A DNA stretch of 64,000 nt from Paenibacillus sp. FSL R7-0273 (GTDB lineage Bacteria > Bacillota > Bacilli > Paenibacillales > Paenibacillaceae), in assembly GCF_000758625.1 (NCBI RefSeq), contig NZ_CP009283.1, forward strand, positions 6,028,001 to 6,092,000, read 5' to 3'. The notes beneath the pieces were generated by a model. The model made no database searches. It was not told the DNA's origin and worked only from the letters and a program-made list of their open reading frames with translations. Of the stretch, positions 16,230 through 24,901 are shown piece after piece. Numbering within the stretch: the stretch's first letter is position 1; the number at the start of each line of letters is the position of its first letter. Position numbers and translations under genes: made by a program.

Positions 16230-17072
16230 TTACTGTCCGCCAGCTCCATGTTCCGCATTTCCCTGCTCATCCGCAGAGGCTTCCTCCGGACGTCCGGACA
16301 CCATAATCCGGCACTCCTCCTCCGGCGTCTCGCGATAGGCACGGGCTATGCCCTTAGCCGCAATCTCACTGCGGCTCACCCTGCGCAGCATGAAGACAGC
16401 CTCCACCTCATGGGTAAACGGGAATGGCTCTAACAGCAGGGTAGATTCATCCTGCCATTCTGCCGTAATCACCCGGCCTGAGGTGAATTTGAAATCCTCG
16501 CTGCCCGAGAAGCCGTCCTGCCACCACGGATGCTCTTCGGCTTTGGGGCTGCCCGGCCTGTTCAGCGCCAGATACAGGGACAGGTCATCGCAGAACTGCA
16601 GCAGTCTGGCATCATAATACAGCTCATCCTCGCCGATCGGCACGGAGCGCTGCTCCAGCTCCCGGTGAATACGCGCCCGGCGCTCCGCCTCATCCTTCTG
16701 ATATTGATCCAGCTCCGGGCATTCCTCCCCGGACACCTCAATCAGCCGTTCAAAATGCAGGCTGCACAGCAGTGCGCCATAGGAGGACACTGCCTCAATT
16801 TCATTAAGCCCGCGCCGGTAAAAGGTAAGCTTCGGCACGACAGGAAAATCAATAAAGCTGTATGGGACATTCTCAGCATCATTCCAGAAGGGGGTTTCAT
16901 CCAGATCAATCCAGCCCCGGTCGTGGTTGGCAATTGACCACAGCACCTCATCCCTGCGCAAAGATTCGGGCACCTGCTCTTCCCTGAACCATTTCGCAAG
17001 CTCCCCCGCCAGCCGCCCGTGCTCATGCTGCTTAACCATTACAATGGCTTCATCCTGCTCTCGACAAATCAA
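16230..17072 (-). CDS. DUF3891 family protein
   Basis: The 280-residue protein matches the DUF3891 pattern: MICREQDEAIVMVKQHEHGR at the start, VLWSIANHDRGWIDLD, SYGALLCSLHFERLI, and LLQFCDDLSLYLALN. Conserved His and Asp residues (HEHG, NHDRGW, HFERL, CDDLS) recall an HD-type metal site, which is an inference. No function is established. The last 20 residues are polar and low in complexity. The potassium channel gene starts 67 bp further on. Confidence 0.8.
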   Translation of the reverse strand: MICREQDEAIVMVKQHEHGRLAGELAKWFREEQVPESLRRDEVLWSIANHDRGWIDLDETPFWNDAENVPYSFIDFPVVPKLTFYRRGLNEIEAVSSYGALLCSLHFERLIEVSGEECPELDQYQKDEAERRARIHRELEQRSVPIGEDELYYDARLLQFCDDLSLYLALNRPGSPKAEEHPWWQDGFSGSEDFKFTSGRVITAEWQDESTLLLEPFPFTHEVEAVFMLRRVSRSEIAAKGIARAYRETPEEECRIMVSGRPEEASADEQGNAEHGAGGQ

Positions 17073-17395
17073 CGTAATTCCTCCCCGTTACTCCTTAGCT
17101 TGAAAGCGCATTAACTAAGGAGATTATAACATGCAGTGCTATAAATGTTTAAGTTTACCTTTTATAATGTGTTCCTTATGTATCTGCGGAATGTATATCA
17201 TGTACCCGTTATGGCGGCAAAAAGAAACAGATAAACATTACCATCCGGCAGTCAGGGCCTATCGTTCACAAAACTGTACCAATCGCACTTTGGGCGGGCC
17301 CCAAAAAATAGGTAACCGATAAAAAAAGAGCCGTTCCCCGGAGCGGAAACCGCCCTGAGAAACAGCCCTCAACATCCCTAATAATACAGCGGTGA
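17073..17395. other. Gene-free stretch between the DUF3891 and sdhB genes
   Basis: A 63-codon plus-strand frame (17131-17322) lacks a ribosome binding site and family resemblance. No RNA structure was found except a T-rich stretch on the minus strand near 17323-17330 that could help end sdh transcription. Confidence 0.4.
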
Positions 17396-17424
17396 GGATA
17401 ACCGGCAGACAGCCGGGATTATCC
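17396..17424 (-). terminator. Possible terminator of the sdh operon
   Basis: GGATAA...CCGGC / GCCGG...TTATCC forms a two-part hairpin 22 bp beyond the sdhB stop codon, but no clear T-run follows directly. Confidence 0.45.
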
Positions 17425-17445
17425 GCTTCCGCTCGTAATATAGTG

Positions 17446-18210
17446 TTACACGCCCAGCCAGCGCTTGAACATATGCTTGGTGGTCTGCTTGTTGATCTCG
17501 GCAATCGAGGTGGTGAGCGGAATGCCCTTCGGACAGGCGCGCACGCAGTTCTGCGAGTTGCCGCAGCCGTCGATCCCGCCGTCCTCCATCAGCGCCTCCA
17601 GGCGGTCGTCAGCGTTCATTTCGCCTGTAGGATGGGCGTTGAACAGACGCACCTGGGAGATTGCCGCCGGGCCGATGAAATCGGTCTTTTCGTTGACGTT
17701 GGGGCAGGCCTCCAGGCAGACGCCGCAGGTCATGCATTTGGACAGCTCATAGGCCCACTGGCGTTTTTTCTCGGCCATGCGCGGTCCCGGACCGAGGTCA
17801 TAGGTACCGTCAATCGGAATCCAGGCCTTCACGCGCTTAAGCGCATTGAACATCCGGCTGCGGTCAATAACGAGGTCGCGCACCACCGGGAAGGTCTTCA
17901 TCGGCTCAATCCGCACCGGCTGCTCCAGATTATCGATCAGGGCGGCACAGGCCTGGCGCGGCTTGCCGTTAATCACCATCGAGCAGGCCCCGCACACCTC
18001 CTCAAGACAGTTGGAGTCCCAGCAGACCGGCACCGTGCTGTCGCCGCTTGCATTAACCGGGTTACGCTGTATTTCCATTAAAGCGCTGATTACATTCATC
18101 CCCGGCCGGTAAGCCAGCTCAAATTCCTCTGTGTAGGGCGAGCTTTCGGGCTGGTCCTGGCGGGTAATGATAAACTTCACGTTTTTGGGAGCTGCAGCAG
18201 TTTCCGCCAT
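17446..18210 (-). CDS. sdhB: Succinate dehydrogenase iron-sulfur subunit
   Basis: The 254-residue protein carries the three cluster sites of SdhB: CWDSNCLEEVCGACSM with a later Cys for [2Fe-2S], CMTCGVCLEACP for [4Fe-4S], and NCVRACPKGIP for [3Fe-4S]. It passes electrons from the flavin of SdhA to the membrane subunit and menaquinone. AGGAGGT precedes the start by 6 bases. It is the last gene of sdhCAB, separated from sdhA by an unusual 151-bp spacer of direct repeats. Confidence 0.96.
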   Translation of the reverse strand: MAETAAAPKNVKFIITRQDQPESSPYTEEFELAYRPGMNVISALMEIQRNPVNASGDSTVPVCWDSNCLEEVCGACSMVINGKPRQACAALIDNLEQPVRIEPMKTFPVVRDLVIDRSRMFNALKRVKAWIPIDGTYDLGPGPRMAEKKRQWAYELSKCMTCGVCLEACPNVNEKTDFIGPAAISQVRLFNAHPTGEMNADDRLEALMEDGGIDGCGNSQNCVRACPKGIPLTTSIAEINKQTTKHMFKRWLGV

Positions 18211-18227
18211 ATCGGTTACCTCCTAAA

Positions 18228-18355
18228 AGTTTTGTGAGCTAAACTTCTTTGACTAACCTTCGTTCAAAACTTGCTTCGGAAGCATACGCTTAGTTTTGTG
18301 AGCGTTACTCCTCTGATTTTCCTTCGTACAAAACTGGCTTCGAAAGCATACGCCA
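18228..18355. repeat. Two 64-bp direct repeats between sdhA and sdhB
   Basis: AGTTTTGTGAGC begins at 18228 and again at 18292; both copies run through CCTTCGTWCAAAACTKGCTT and AAGCATACGC, 64 bp apart. Inside, CAAAACT and AGTTTTG are inverted to each other around TGCTTCGGAAGCA, so the mRNA can fold. A shorter relative lies before sdhA (20118-20157), also starting right beside the ribosome binding site. Confidence 0.8.
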
Positions 18356-18361
18356 TTGTAT

Positions 18362-20104
18362 TTAATCTTTAGAATAGTCACGCACCCGCGGCGGGATCAG
18401 CGACACATCTACAGCCTCGTAGGAAATCTGCGGGCCGTCTGCCGTCCAGGCCGCTTTGGTTGTCTTGAGGAATTCCTCATCGTTACGGTTCGGGAATTCC
18501 GGCTTGTAGTGGGCTCCGCGGCTCTCGTTGCGCAGCAGCGCCCCGAGTGTCATCGCTTCTGCCAGCTCCAGCATGTTCCACAGCTGGCGGGTGAAGGCAA
18601 CGCCCTGGTTATTCCAGCGCGAGGTATCGCTCATGTTAATGTTGCCGTAGCGCTCCTTGAGCTCCTTGATTTTGCCGATCGTCGCTTCAAGCCGTTTGTT
18701 CTCGCGTACCACGGTCATGTTGGCGGTCATCCATTCGCCCAGCTCCTTATGGATCACATAGGCGTTTTCTGTACCGGACATGCCCAGCAGGGTCTCGTAT
18801 TTGCCGACCTGCTGCTTGTGGAAGCTGTCGAACACAGTGGACGGAATATCCTGCACGGACTTCTTAAGCCCTTTAATATATTCCACGGCCTTCGGACCGG
18901 ATACCATACCGCCGTAGATCGCCGAGACGAGCGAGTTCGCACCGAGCCGGTTCGCGCCGTGGTACTGGTATTCACATTCACCTGCTGCGAACAGCCCGGG
19001 AATATTGGTCATCTGGTTATAATCGACCCACATGCCGCCCATGGAATAATGCACGGCCGGGAAAATCTTCATCGGAATCTTGCGGGGATCATCCCCCATG
19101 AACTTTTCATAAATTTCAATAATGCCGCCGAGCTTGACGTCCAGCTCCTTAGGGTCCTTGTGCGATAAGTCCAGATAGACCATGTTTTCCCCGTTAATGC
19201 CAAGGCCCTGGTCGACACATACATTAAAAATCTCCCGGGTGGCAATATCGCGCGGCACCAGGTTTCCGTAGGAAGGATATTTTTCCTCCAGGAAGTACCA
19301 TGGCTTACCGTCCTTGTAGGTCCAGATACGCCCGCCTTCACCGCGCGCCGATTCTGACATCAGCCGCAGCTTGTCGTCGCCCGGAATCGCCGTCGGATGA
19401 ATCTGGATGAATTCCCCGTTGGCATAATGCACACCCTGCTGGTAGACCGCACTGGCTGCAGTTCCTGTATTGATAACCGAGTTGGTTGTTTTGCCAAAAA
19501 TAATGCCCGGCCCGCCGCTCGCCAGAATCACAGCATCGGACGGGAAGGTCTGAATCTCCATCGTCTTCAGATTCTGGGCGCTGATGCCGCGGCAGACGCC
19601 CGCATCGTCAAGAATAACCGAGAGGAACTCCCAGTTCTCGCTCTTGGTTACGAGGCCTTCCGCCTCCCAGCGCCGCACCTGCTCATCGAGCGCATACAGC
19701 AGCTGCTGGCCGGTAGTCGCCCCGGCAAAAGCTGTCCGGTGACGCTTCGTGCCGCCGAACCGTCGGAAGTCGAGCAGCCCCTCCGGCGTACGGTTGAACA
19801 TAACACCCATCCGGTCCATCAGATGGATGATCCCGGGTGCCGCCTCACACATCGCCTTGACCGGCGGCTGGTTCGCCAGGAAGTCACCGCCGTAGACGGT
19901 GTCGTCAAAATGCTCCCAGGGCGAGTCTCCCTCGCCCTTCGTATTTACAGCTCCGTTAATGCCGCCTTGCGCGCATACCGAATGTGATCTTTTTACAGGG
20001 ACCAGAGAGAATAGATGAACATGTGCGCCGGATTCCGCCGCCTTGATGGTAGCCATCAGGCCAGCCAGCCCACCGCCCACGATAATGATATCGGCTGATG
20101 CCAT
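18362..20104 (-). CDS. sdhA: Succinate dehydrogenase flavoprotein subunit
   Basis: The 580-residue protein starts with the FAD-binding DIIIVGGGLAGLM and contains RSHSVCAQGGINGA, which holds the covalent FAD histidine (SHS), then HPTAIPGDDKL, RDIATREIF, VHYSMGGMWVDY and GANRLGANSL, all diagnostic of SdhA. It oxidises succinate to fumarate. The ATG at 20104 follows AGGAGG (20112-20117) at the right distance; the open frame extends 17 codons further without such a site. Second gene of the operon. Confidence 0.96.
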   Translation of the reverse strand: MASADIIIVGGGLAGLMATIKAAESGAHVHLFSLVPVKRSHSVCAQGGINGAVNTKGEGDSPWEHFDDTVYGGDFLANQPPVKAMCEAAPGIIHLMDRMGVMFNRTPEGLLDFRRFGGTKRHRTAFAGATTGQQLLYALDEQVRRWEAEGLVTKSENWEFLSVILDDAGVCRGISAQNLKTMEIQTFPSDAVILASGGPGIIFGKTTNSVINTGTAASAVYQQGVHYANGEFIQIHPTAIPGDDKLRLMSESARGEGGRIWTYKDGKPWYFLEEKYPSYGNLVPRDIATREIFNVCVDQGLGINGENMVYLDLSHKDPKELDVKLGGIIEIYEKFMGDDPRKIPMKIFPAVHYSMGGMWVDYNQMTNIPGLFAAGECEYQYHGANRLGANSLVSAIYGGMVSGPKAVEYIKGLKKSVQDIPSTVFDSFHKQQVGKYETLLGMSGTENAYVIHKELGEWMTANMTVVRENKRLEATIGKIKELKERYGNINMSDTSRWNNQGVAFTRQLWNMLELAEAMTLGALLRNESRGAHYKPEFPNRNDEEFLKTTKAAWTADGPQISYEAVDVSLIPPRVRDYSKD

Positions 20105-20117
20105 GAGAGTTCCTCCT

Positions 20118-20157
20118 AAAGTTTTGTAGGGTACATATAATACAGCTTTGTACAAAA
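20118..20157. repeat. Degenerate relative of the sdhA-sdhB spacer repeat
   Basis: AAAGTTTTGTAGGGTAC and TTTGTACAAAACCG form an inverted pair directly upstream of the sdhA ribosome binding site, matching the start and the CAAAAC block of the two copies before sdhB. Confidence 0.55.
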
Positions 20158-20184
20158 CCGTCTCTTTTAACAGCCGTCTCCCGC

Positions 20185-20850
20185 TTACAGAAGCGTTCTG
20201 AGGGTCTGTGCGGCACTGGCCGCTGTCTGGAATTCACTGTCACGGAAGGCGAACAGCGAGATCAGGAACATGAAGGTTACAATAACGAAAAGGCCGAGAC
20301 AGAGCACGGAGGATACCTTTTGCGAGCGCGGCCCGACAGTGATGCCCCAGCTGATCAGGAAGGACCACAGGCCGTTCGAGAAGTGGAAGCAGGCTGCAAT
20401 GATAGCGATCACATAAATCGCCAGCATCAGCGGCTGGGTGGCAATTTCGTGCATGACGCCGCCGAGCTCCTCATGTTCAACATTGCCTACGGCAACCTGA
20501 ACCCGTGTCTCGAACATATGCCAGACGATGAAGATGAAGGTAATGACCCCGCTGATCCGCTGCAGGGTATAACGCCAGTTTCTTTCCAGGTTGAAGCGGC
20601 TCAGGTTCGGCTTGGACTGGTAAGCGATATACAGCCCGAAGACTCCATGGTACAGCAGCGGAAGCCAGATGCCGAACAATTCCAGGAAGAAGACAAGCGG
20701 CAGGCTGTTCAGCCATACCACGCTGTCAATGAAGCCTGAAGCGCCACCCTCTACTGCCGCGAAATTCGTCATCATGTGTTCGATGAAGAAGAATCCGAGC
20801 GGGATAACGCCGAGCAAGGAATGAATCTTTCTGGAATAAAATCCTCTCAT
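20185..20850 (-). CDS. sdhC: Succinate dehydrogenase cytochrome b558 subunit
   Basis: A 221-residue membrane protein with five hydrophobic segments. Histidines in RKIHSLLG, FIEHMM, LYHGVFG, VWHMFE and FHFSNG fit the di-heme cytochrome b558 of Bacillus, which hands electrons to menaquinone and has no separate SdhD. The ATG at 20850 follows AAAGGGG by 9 bases; upstream in-frame codons to 20898 precede this site. First gene of sdhCAB. Confidence 0.94.
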   Translation of the reverse strand: MRGFYSRKIHSLLGVIPLGFFFIEHMMTNFAAVEGGASGFIDSVVWLNSLPLVFFLELFGIWLPLLYHGVFGLYIAYQSKPNLSRFNLERNWRYTLQRISGVITFIFIVWHMFETRVQVAVGNVEHEELGGVMHEIATQPLMLAIYVIAIIAACFHFSNGLWSFLISWGITVGPRSQKVSSVLCLGLFVIVTFMFLISLFAFRDSEFQTAASAAQTLRTLL

Positions 20851-21002
20851 GCAAAGTGTCCCCTTTCCGATTAAAACAGCGTTTTCATTAATGAGCATAC
20901 ACCGCCGGGAGTACAGTTGAAACAGGGGGAAGGAAGGCCTAATACGCTCGCCAGATCTCTATTATCACCGCTATCCATTGTTTTCCCGGACTTTGCTCTA
21001 AC

Positions 21003-21019
21003 ATTCACAATATGTGAAT
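21003..21019. promoter_or_regulatory. Palindrome upstream of sdhC
   Basis: ATTCACA-ATA-TGTGAAT is a perfect 7-3-7 inverted repeat 153 bp before sdhC. The half-sites point opposite to the TGTGA...TCACA order bound by Fnr/Crp and Rex, so the binding protein is not identified. Confidence 0.5.
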
Positions 21020-21092
21020 ATCTTGTGTCACTTTTTATGTTACTCTTTTTTGTCTTATAAGGGAATTGCAATCTAATTATTAAACGTTATAC

Positions 21093-21134
21093 TATATTTG
21101 CATAAGAATATTTTTAATATGATAATAATTCTCA
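21093..21134 (+). promoter_or_regulatory. Promoter overlapped by a Fur-box-like site
   Basis: TGATAAT-A-ATTCTCA (21120-21134) matches the 7-1-7 Fur/Per consensus TGATAATNATTATCA in all but one base. A TTGCAT -35 element lies 17 bp before GATAAT, so the site covers the -10 region of a rightward promoter. The transcript would either be a 150-nt leader of the LysR gene at 21287 or a small RNA. Confidence 0.5.
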
Positions 21135-21286
21135 TTTAGAGCAGAGATTTCCCGGTTCTATCGTCTTTTTACGATGCAGGACAAGCCTTTAAGACCGGAT
21201 CTGCTATGAGTATTATCACTTTCATCCATAGCTATGAAGCGTAAAGTAACAGCATTACCCCAGATTGTTCCAAAGGAGATCCCCTT

Positions 21287-22186
21287 ATGTTTGATGATTT
21301 GGACATCTTTGCCGCAGTTGTCGAGCACTCCAGTCTGAACCGGGCCTCACGCCAGCTCAATCTTTCCCAGCCCGCCCTCTCCCGCAAAATCTCCAAGCTG
21401 GAGGAACGCCTCGGCGTTACCCTGTTCAACCGGTTCGGCAAGCGGCTGGAGCTGACCGAGGTCGGACGCCTCACTTATACTTATGCGCTTGAGCAGCGGC
21501 TGCAGCGCTCCAAATTCCTTGAAGCGCTGTCTAAGTTCAAGGAGGGTGAGCCGCAGCTGGTTACCCTGGGGGCCAGCCTTACCACCCTGCAGACGACGCT
21601 GCCGCCGCTTGTGAACGCCTACATGGAGAAATATCCGGCCGCCGAGCTGAAGCTGATCACCGGCCGGACGCATGAGATTGTCTCCTCGGTCAGCGAGGGA
21701 CGGAGTGATGTCGGTATCGTCGCCTCCTCCATCCAGGAGCCGGGCCTGCGCTGCATTCCACTGTTTGAGGACCAGCTCAGGCTGGTTGTCTCCGAGCACC
21801 ATCCGCTGACCCTGAGCGCAAAGCTCACCATGGATGATCTCAGCCGGCTGCCGATGATTCTGTTCTCCAAAGGCACCTGGTACCGCCGCATGACTGATGA
21901 GCTGTTCCAGCGCTGCGGCGTTGATCCCGATGTGCGGATGGAGATCGACTCCTTCGAGGCCATTGTCCGGTTGCTGCCGACGATCAAGGCCGCCGCACTA
22001 CTGCCGAAGTCGTATCTGCGTCCGGAGCTGCTGAACGGCGGCGGGCTGGTCTCCCTCCACATCAAGGAGCTTGAGCAGACCCAGCGCACCACCTGCCTCA
22101 TTTATCCGGGCAACGGCGGACTGAGCACAGCTTCGCGCTGCCTTGTACAGGTTACGGAGGAAGTGTTCCTGGCAGGCCGGGAATAG
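21287..22186 (+). CDS. LysR-type transcriptional regulator, divergent from sdhCAB
   Basis: The 299-residue protein has the LysR winged helix (ASRQLNLSQPALSRKISKLE then LGVTLFNRFGKRLELTEVG) and an effector domain (VTLGASLTTLQTTLPPLVNAY, SEGRSDVGIVASS). CcpC and CitR of Bacillus, LysR proteins of the citrate cycle, are possible functional parallels because of the divergent sdh operon, but the sequence alone does not show this. CCAAAGGAGA precedes the ATG. It ends in a strong terminator. Confidence 0.88.
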   Translation: MFDDLDIFAAVVEHSSLNRASRQLNLSQPALSRKISKLEERLGVTLFNRFGKRLELTEVGRLTYTYALEQRLQRSKFLEALSKFKEGEPQLVTLGASLTTLQTTLPPLVNAYMEKYPAAELKLITGRTHEIVSSVSEGRSDVGIVASSIQEPGLRCIPLFEDQLRLVVSEHHPLTLSAKLTMDDLSRLPMILFSKGTWYRRMTDELFQRCGVDPDVRMEIDSFEAIVRLLPTIKAAALLPKSYLRPELLNGGGLVSLHIKELEQTQRTTCLIYPGNGGLSTASRCLVQVTEEVFLAGRE

Positions 22187-22191
22187 ACAGC

Positions 22192-22241
22192 AAATCCCCG
22201 GCAGGCTTCCATATTACTATGGAACGACCTGCCGGGGATTT
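22192..22241. terminator. Strong bidirectional terminator
   Basis: AAATCCCCGGCAGG (22192-22205) is the exact complement of CCTGCCGGGGATTT (22228-22241), with an inner CTTCCAT/ATGGAA stem; it lies between two converging genes. Confidence 0.88.
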
Positions 22242-22280
22242 GTCATACCTGCTGTTGTTCAGATACCGATTGCTTCCGGA

Positions 22281-23930
22281 TTAACGGAACTGGCCTGCAT
22301 CGATTGCTTTTTGCTTCTCGTCAAGGATTTCCTGGTAGCCTGCATCCAGGTAAGCTTTCTTGGCTGCTTCGTAATTGGCGTCGAATTCAGCTTCAGGTGC
22401 CAGGACAATCTTCACGTACTGCTCCTGGAAGAGGGTATTAAGGTCTGCTTTGTATTCGTTTACCTTTTCAAGAACAGTTGTGAACATAGCATCCGGTGTA
22501 CGGTATTCAGCTACTTCGTTGTAGTACTTCACCAGATCATCAGCCAGATATTCATAGCCGGCAGGAGCCCAGTTGCGCAGGTTCGCTTTGAGTGTCTTTT
22601 CAGGCTCAGGATACTGGGCGATTTCTGTTACAAGACCCCAGTAGTCTTTGTTGTTGTTCTGGGACAGGACGGATTCACCTTTGTAATCCGGATTTTTAAC
22701 AGCGATGCCTTCTGCGTCAAGCGTGTAGTTCTCGCCTTCAACACCGTTCTGGAACTTGAACAGGTTCTCAGGCTGGCTCAGCCATTCCAGGTACATCCAG
22801 ACTGCAGCGCGCTCTTCATCGGTGGTTTCGTAGTTGATTCCCATGATGAAGCCGAACGGCCAGTAGGCACGGCCTTGCGGCTGCTTGCCTTCCGGAACAC
22901 CTGCAAACGGAGGCACGATAGCAAACTCAGCACTAGGGTTATTTGCCAAGGTAGCAGCAATAACATCTGTGTTATTGGTCAAATAAAGGCCGAAGGTGCC
23001 TGTCTTCCCGGAAACGAATTCCGATTTAATCTTAGACTCATCAGTACGCAGATAGAATTCTTTATCAATGAGGCCGTTATTGTACTGATAGTTCAGATTA
23101 CGCAGCCATAGCTCTGTATCCTTAGTAGTGAAGTCAGCTACGCTCAGGTCGGAATACAGCGCACGATAATTGGCATCGATAGGCCAGTCACGGAAGGCGT
23201 AGTTGTAGTTGAAGCTGTTTGCAGTCAGGCTGCCGCCGGTTACACCGAGTCCGGCTTCTTTCCATTTCACGAGCATTTCGTTGTACTTCTCAAGGGAGGT
23301 CAGATCCTCCACCTTCATGCCCACCTTCTCTACCCAGTCCTTACGGATAATAGTAGTGAAGTTATCAGCTTCAGGACGCGCTGCGTAGAAGAAAATATTC
23401 TTGTCGTCTACAATACCATACTGCTTGATGGTCTCACCCATGCTGGACCAGTACGTTGGCGCATAATTCTCAATTTCAGCCCAGTCCAGCGGCTGCATAA
23501 CATCCTCACCATAGTAAGTAAGCGCTTGCGGCATATCGTAGTGGAAGATGATATCCGGAGCCTTGTGCGATGCCAGCAGCTGTTCAAAGTCGATAACTTC
23601 GCTCTTACGGGTAATCGGGATAAAGTTAACATCAATGTTGTATTTGTCTCCGAACTCCGCCTGCACCCAGCGGGTGTAGTAGTTGTCCGTTACATTCCAG
23701 CCTTCGAACGCACGCTCATAGACCGGGATATCAAGCGAAACCTTGTCCTTGAAGCCTTGTGAATAATCCGGGTATTTCCCTTCGGCAGCAGCGTTAGTAG
23801 CTGCCGCTGTCTCTGCAGGGCTGTTAGTGGCTGCGGCATTCTGTTTATTGTTGTTGCCGGAGCATCCGGCCAGCATACCGGCCGTCATGACCGAGGCCAT
23901 CAATAATGATACATACCCTTTTTTGTTCAT
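22281..23930 (-). CDS. Carbohydrate ABC transporter substrate-binding lipoprotein
   Basis: The 549-residue protein has a lipoprotein signal (lipobox LAGC, lipidated Cys at residue 23) and a Asn/Ala/Thr-rich linker, followed by a large solute-binding domain of the LplA/YtcQ kind (DNYYTRWVQAEFGDKYNIDV, RKDWVEKVGMKVEDL, YWPFGFIMGINYETT). Together with two permeases upstream and no ATPase gene, this is the usual form of importers for complex oligosaccharides that borrow the shared MsmX-type ATPase. The neighbouring acetylesterase suggests pectic oligosaccharides as the ligand, which is inference. Last gene of the import operon. Confidence 0.9.
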   Translation of the reverse strand: MNKKGYVSLLMASVMTAGMLAGCSGNNNKQNAAATNSPAETAAATNAAAEGKYPDYSQGFKDKVSLDIPVYERAFEGWNVTDNYYTRWVQAEFGDKYNIDVNFIPITRKSEVIDFEQLLASHKAPDIIFHYDMPQALTYYGEDVMQPLDWAEIENYAPTYWSSMGETIKQYGIVDDKNIFFYAARPEADNFTTIIRKDWVEKVGMKVEDLTSLEKYNEMLVKWKEAGLGVTGGSLTANSFNYNYAFRDWPIDANYRALYSDLSVADFTTKDTELWLRNLNYQYNNGLIDKEFYLRTDESKIKSEFVSGKTGTFGLYLTNNTDVIAATLANNPSAEFAIVPPFAGVPEGKQPQGRAYWPFGFIMGINYETTDEERAAVWMYLEWLSQPENLFKFQNGVEGENYTLDAEGIAVKNPDYKGESVLSQNNNKDYWGLVTEIAQYPEPEKTLKANLRNWAPAGYEYLADDLVKYYNEVAEYRTPDAMFTTVLEKVNEYKADLNTLFQEQYVKIVLAPEAEFDANYEAAKKAYLDAGYQEILDEKQKAIDAGQFR

Positions 23931-23987
23931 CGCAATTCCCCCAATTATAGTTTTCGTATTGAAGTAGTACTGCTGTGGAACATATAA

Positions 23988-24887
23988 TTACTCTTTGACT
24001 GCCCCGAGCATAACACCCTGTACAAAGTATTTCTGGACGAAGGGATATACACACAGAATAGGCAAAGTAGCAAACACAACAACGGACGCCTTAAGAACCT
24101 CAGGGTTACTTAGTGTTACCGTGGTTGCTTCCAGCTGGAAGCTTTCAGTGGCCTGAATAACCAGATAGTACAGCTTAAGCTGCAGCGGCCGCAGATCGGT
24201 CGCATGCTTGATATAGAACAGCGCGTCCTGATAGGCATTCCAGCGTCCAACCGCGAAGAAAAGGGACAGCGTCGCGATAATCGGCTTGGAGAGCGGAATC
24301 ACTATATTCCAGAGAATCCGGAAGTGTCCGGCGCCGTCAATCCGTGCGGATTCCTCCAGGCTGACAGGAATACTGCTCGAAAGAGAGGTCTTCATGATCA
24401 GCAGGTTAAAGACACTGAAGGAGAGCGGCAGAACCAGCGACCAGATCGTATCCATCAGGCCCAGATTGTTGATGTTCATGTAATCCGGGATAATCCCCCC
24501 GCTGAAATACATCGTGAACAGGAAGATGAAGGTGATGACCCGGCGGCCTTTGAACTGGGCTCTGGACAGCGGATAAGCCGCACAGATGGTCAGGAACATC
24601 CCCAGAATAGTGAACAGTACGGTTACAATTACTGAGATGTACAAAGACCGGAGAATACTGGCATCGGCAAAAATTTTGCCGTACGCTTCCAAAGTGAAGC
24701 CCCTCGGCCATAGAAAGACCTTATTGGCAATGACGAAGGAGTCTGAGCTGAGAGATTTGGACACCACATGCACAAACGGCAGGAGGCATATCAGCGAAGC
24801 CAGGACCAGGCCGAATTTGATCAGCAGATCATAAATATCTATGCGGCCCTTGCCGGGTGCGGCAGGACTTACGGTTGATGCTTTCAT
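23988..24887 (-). CDS. Carbohydrate ABC transporter permease, LplC/YtcP type
   Basis: The 299-residue protein has six membrane segments and the binding-protein-dependent permease EAA loop in SLEESARIDGAGHFRILWNI, which contacts the ATPase. Features such as FVHVVSKSLSS near the N-terminus and a C-terminal VQKYFVQGVMLGAVKE are shared with the LplC/YtcP/CUT1 group. It lies between the second permease gene (14 bp upstream) and the binding-protein gene (57 bp downstream). Confidence 0.92.
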   Translation of the reverse strand: MKASTVSPAAPGKGRIDIYDLLIKFGLVLASLICLLPFVHVVSKSLSSDSFVIANKVFLWPRGFTLEAYGKIFADASILRSLYISVIVTVLFTILGMFLTICAAYPLSRAQFKGRRVITFIFLFTMYFSGGIIPDYMNINNLGLMDTIWSLVLPLSFSVFNLLIMKTSLSSSIPVSLEESARIDGAGHFRILWNIVIPLSKPIIATLSLFFAVGRWNAYQDALFYIKHATDLRPLQLKLYYLVIQATESFQLEATTVTLSNPEVLKASVVVFATLPILCVYPFVQKYFVQGVMLGAVKE

Positions 24888-24901
24888 GGTTCCTCTCCTT
24901 T

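Noticed and set aside
17131..17322. 63-codon Cys-rich frame
   Set aside because: No ribosome binding site, no similarity to known small proteins, and an unlikely C-terminus.
21003..21019. Rex or Fnr operator upstream of sdhC
   Set aside because: The palindrome has TTCACA first and TGTGAA second, the reverse of the order both proteins need; kept only as an unassigned palindrome.
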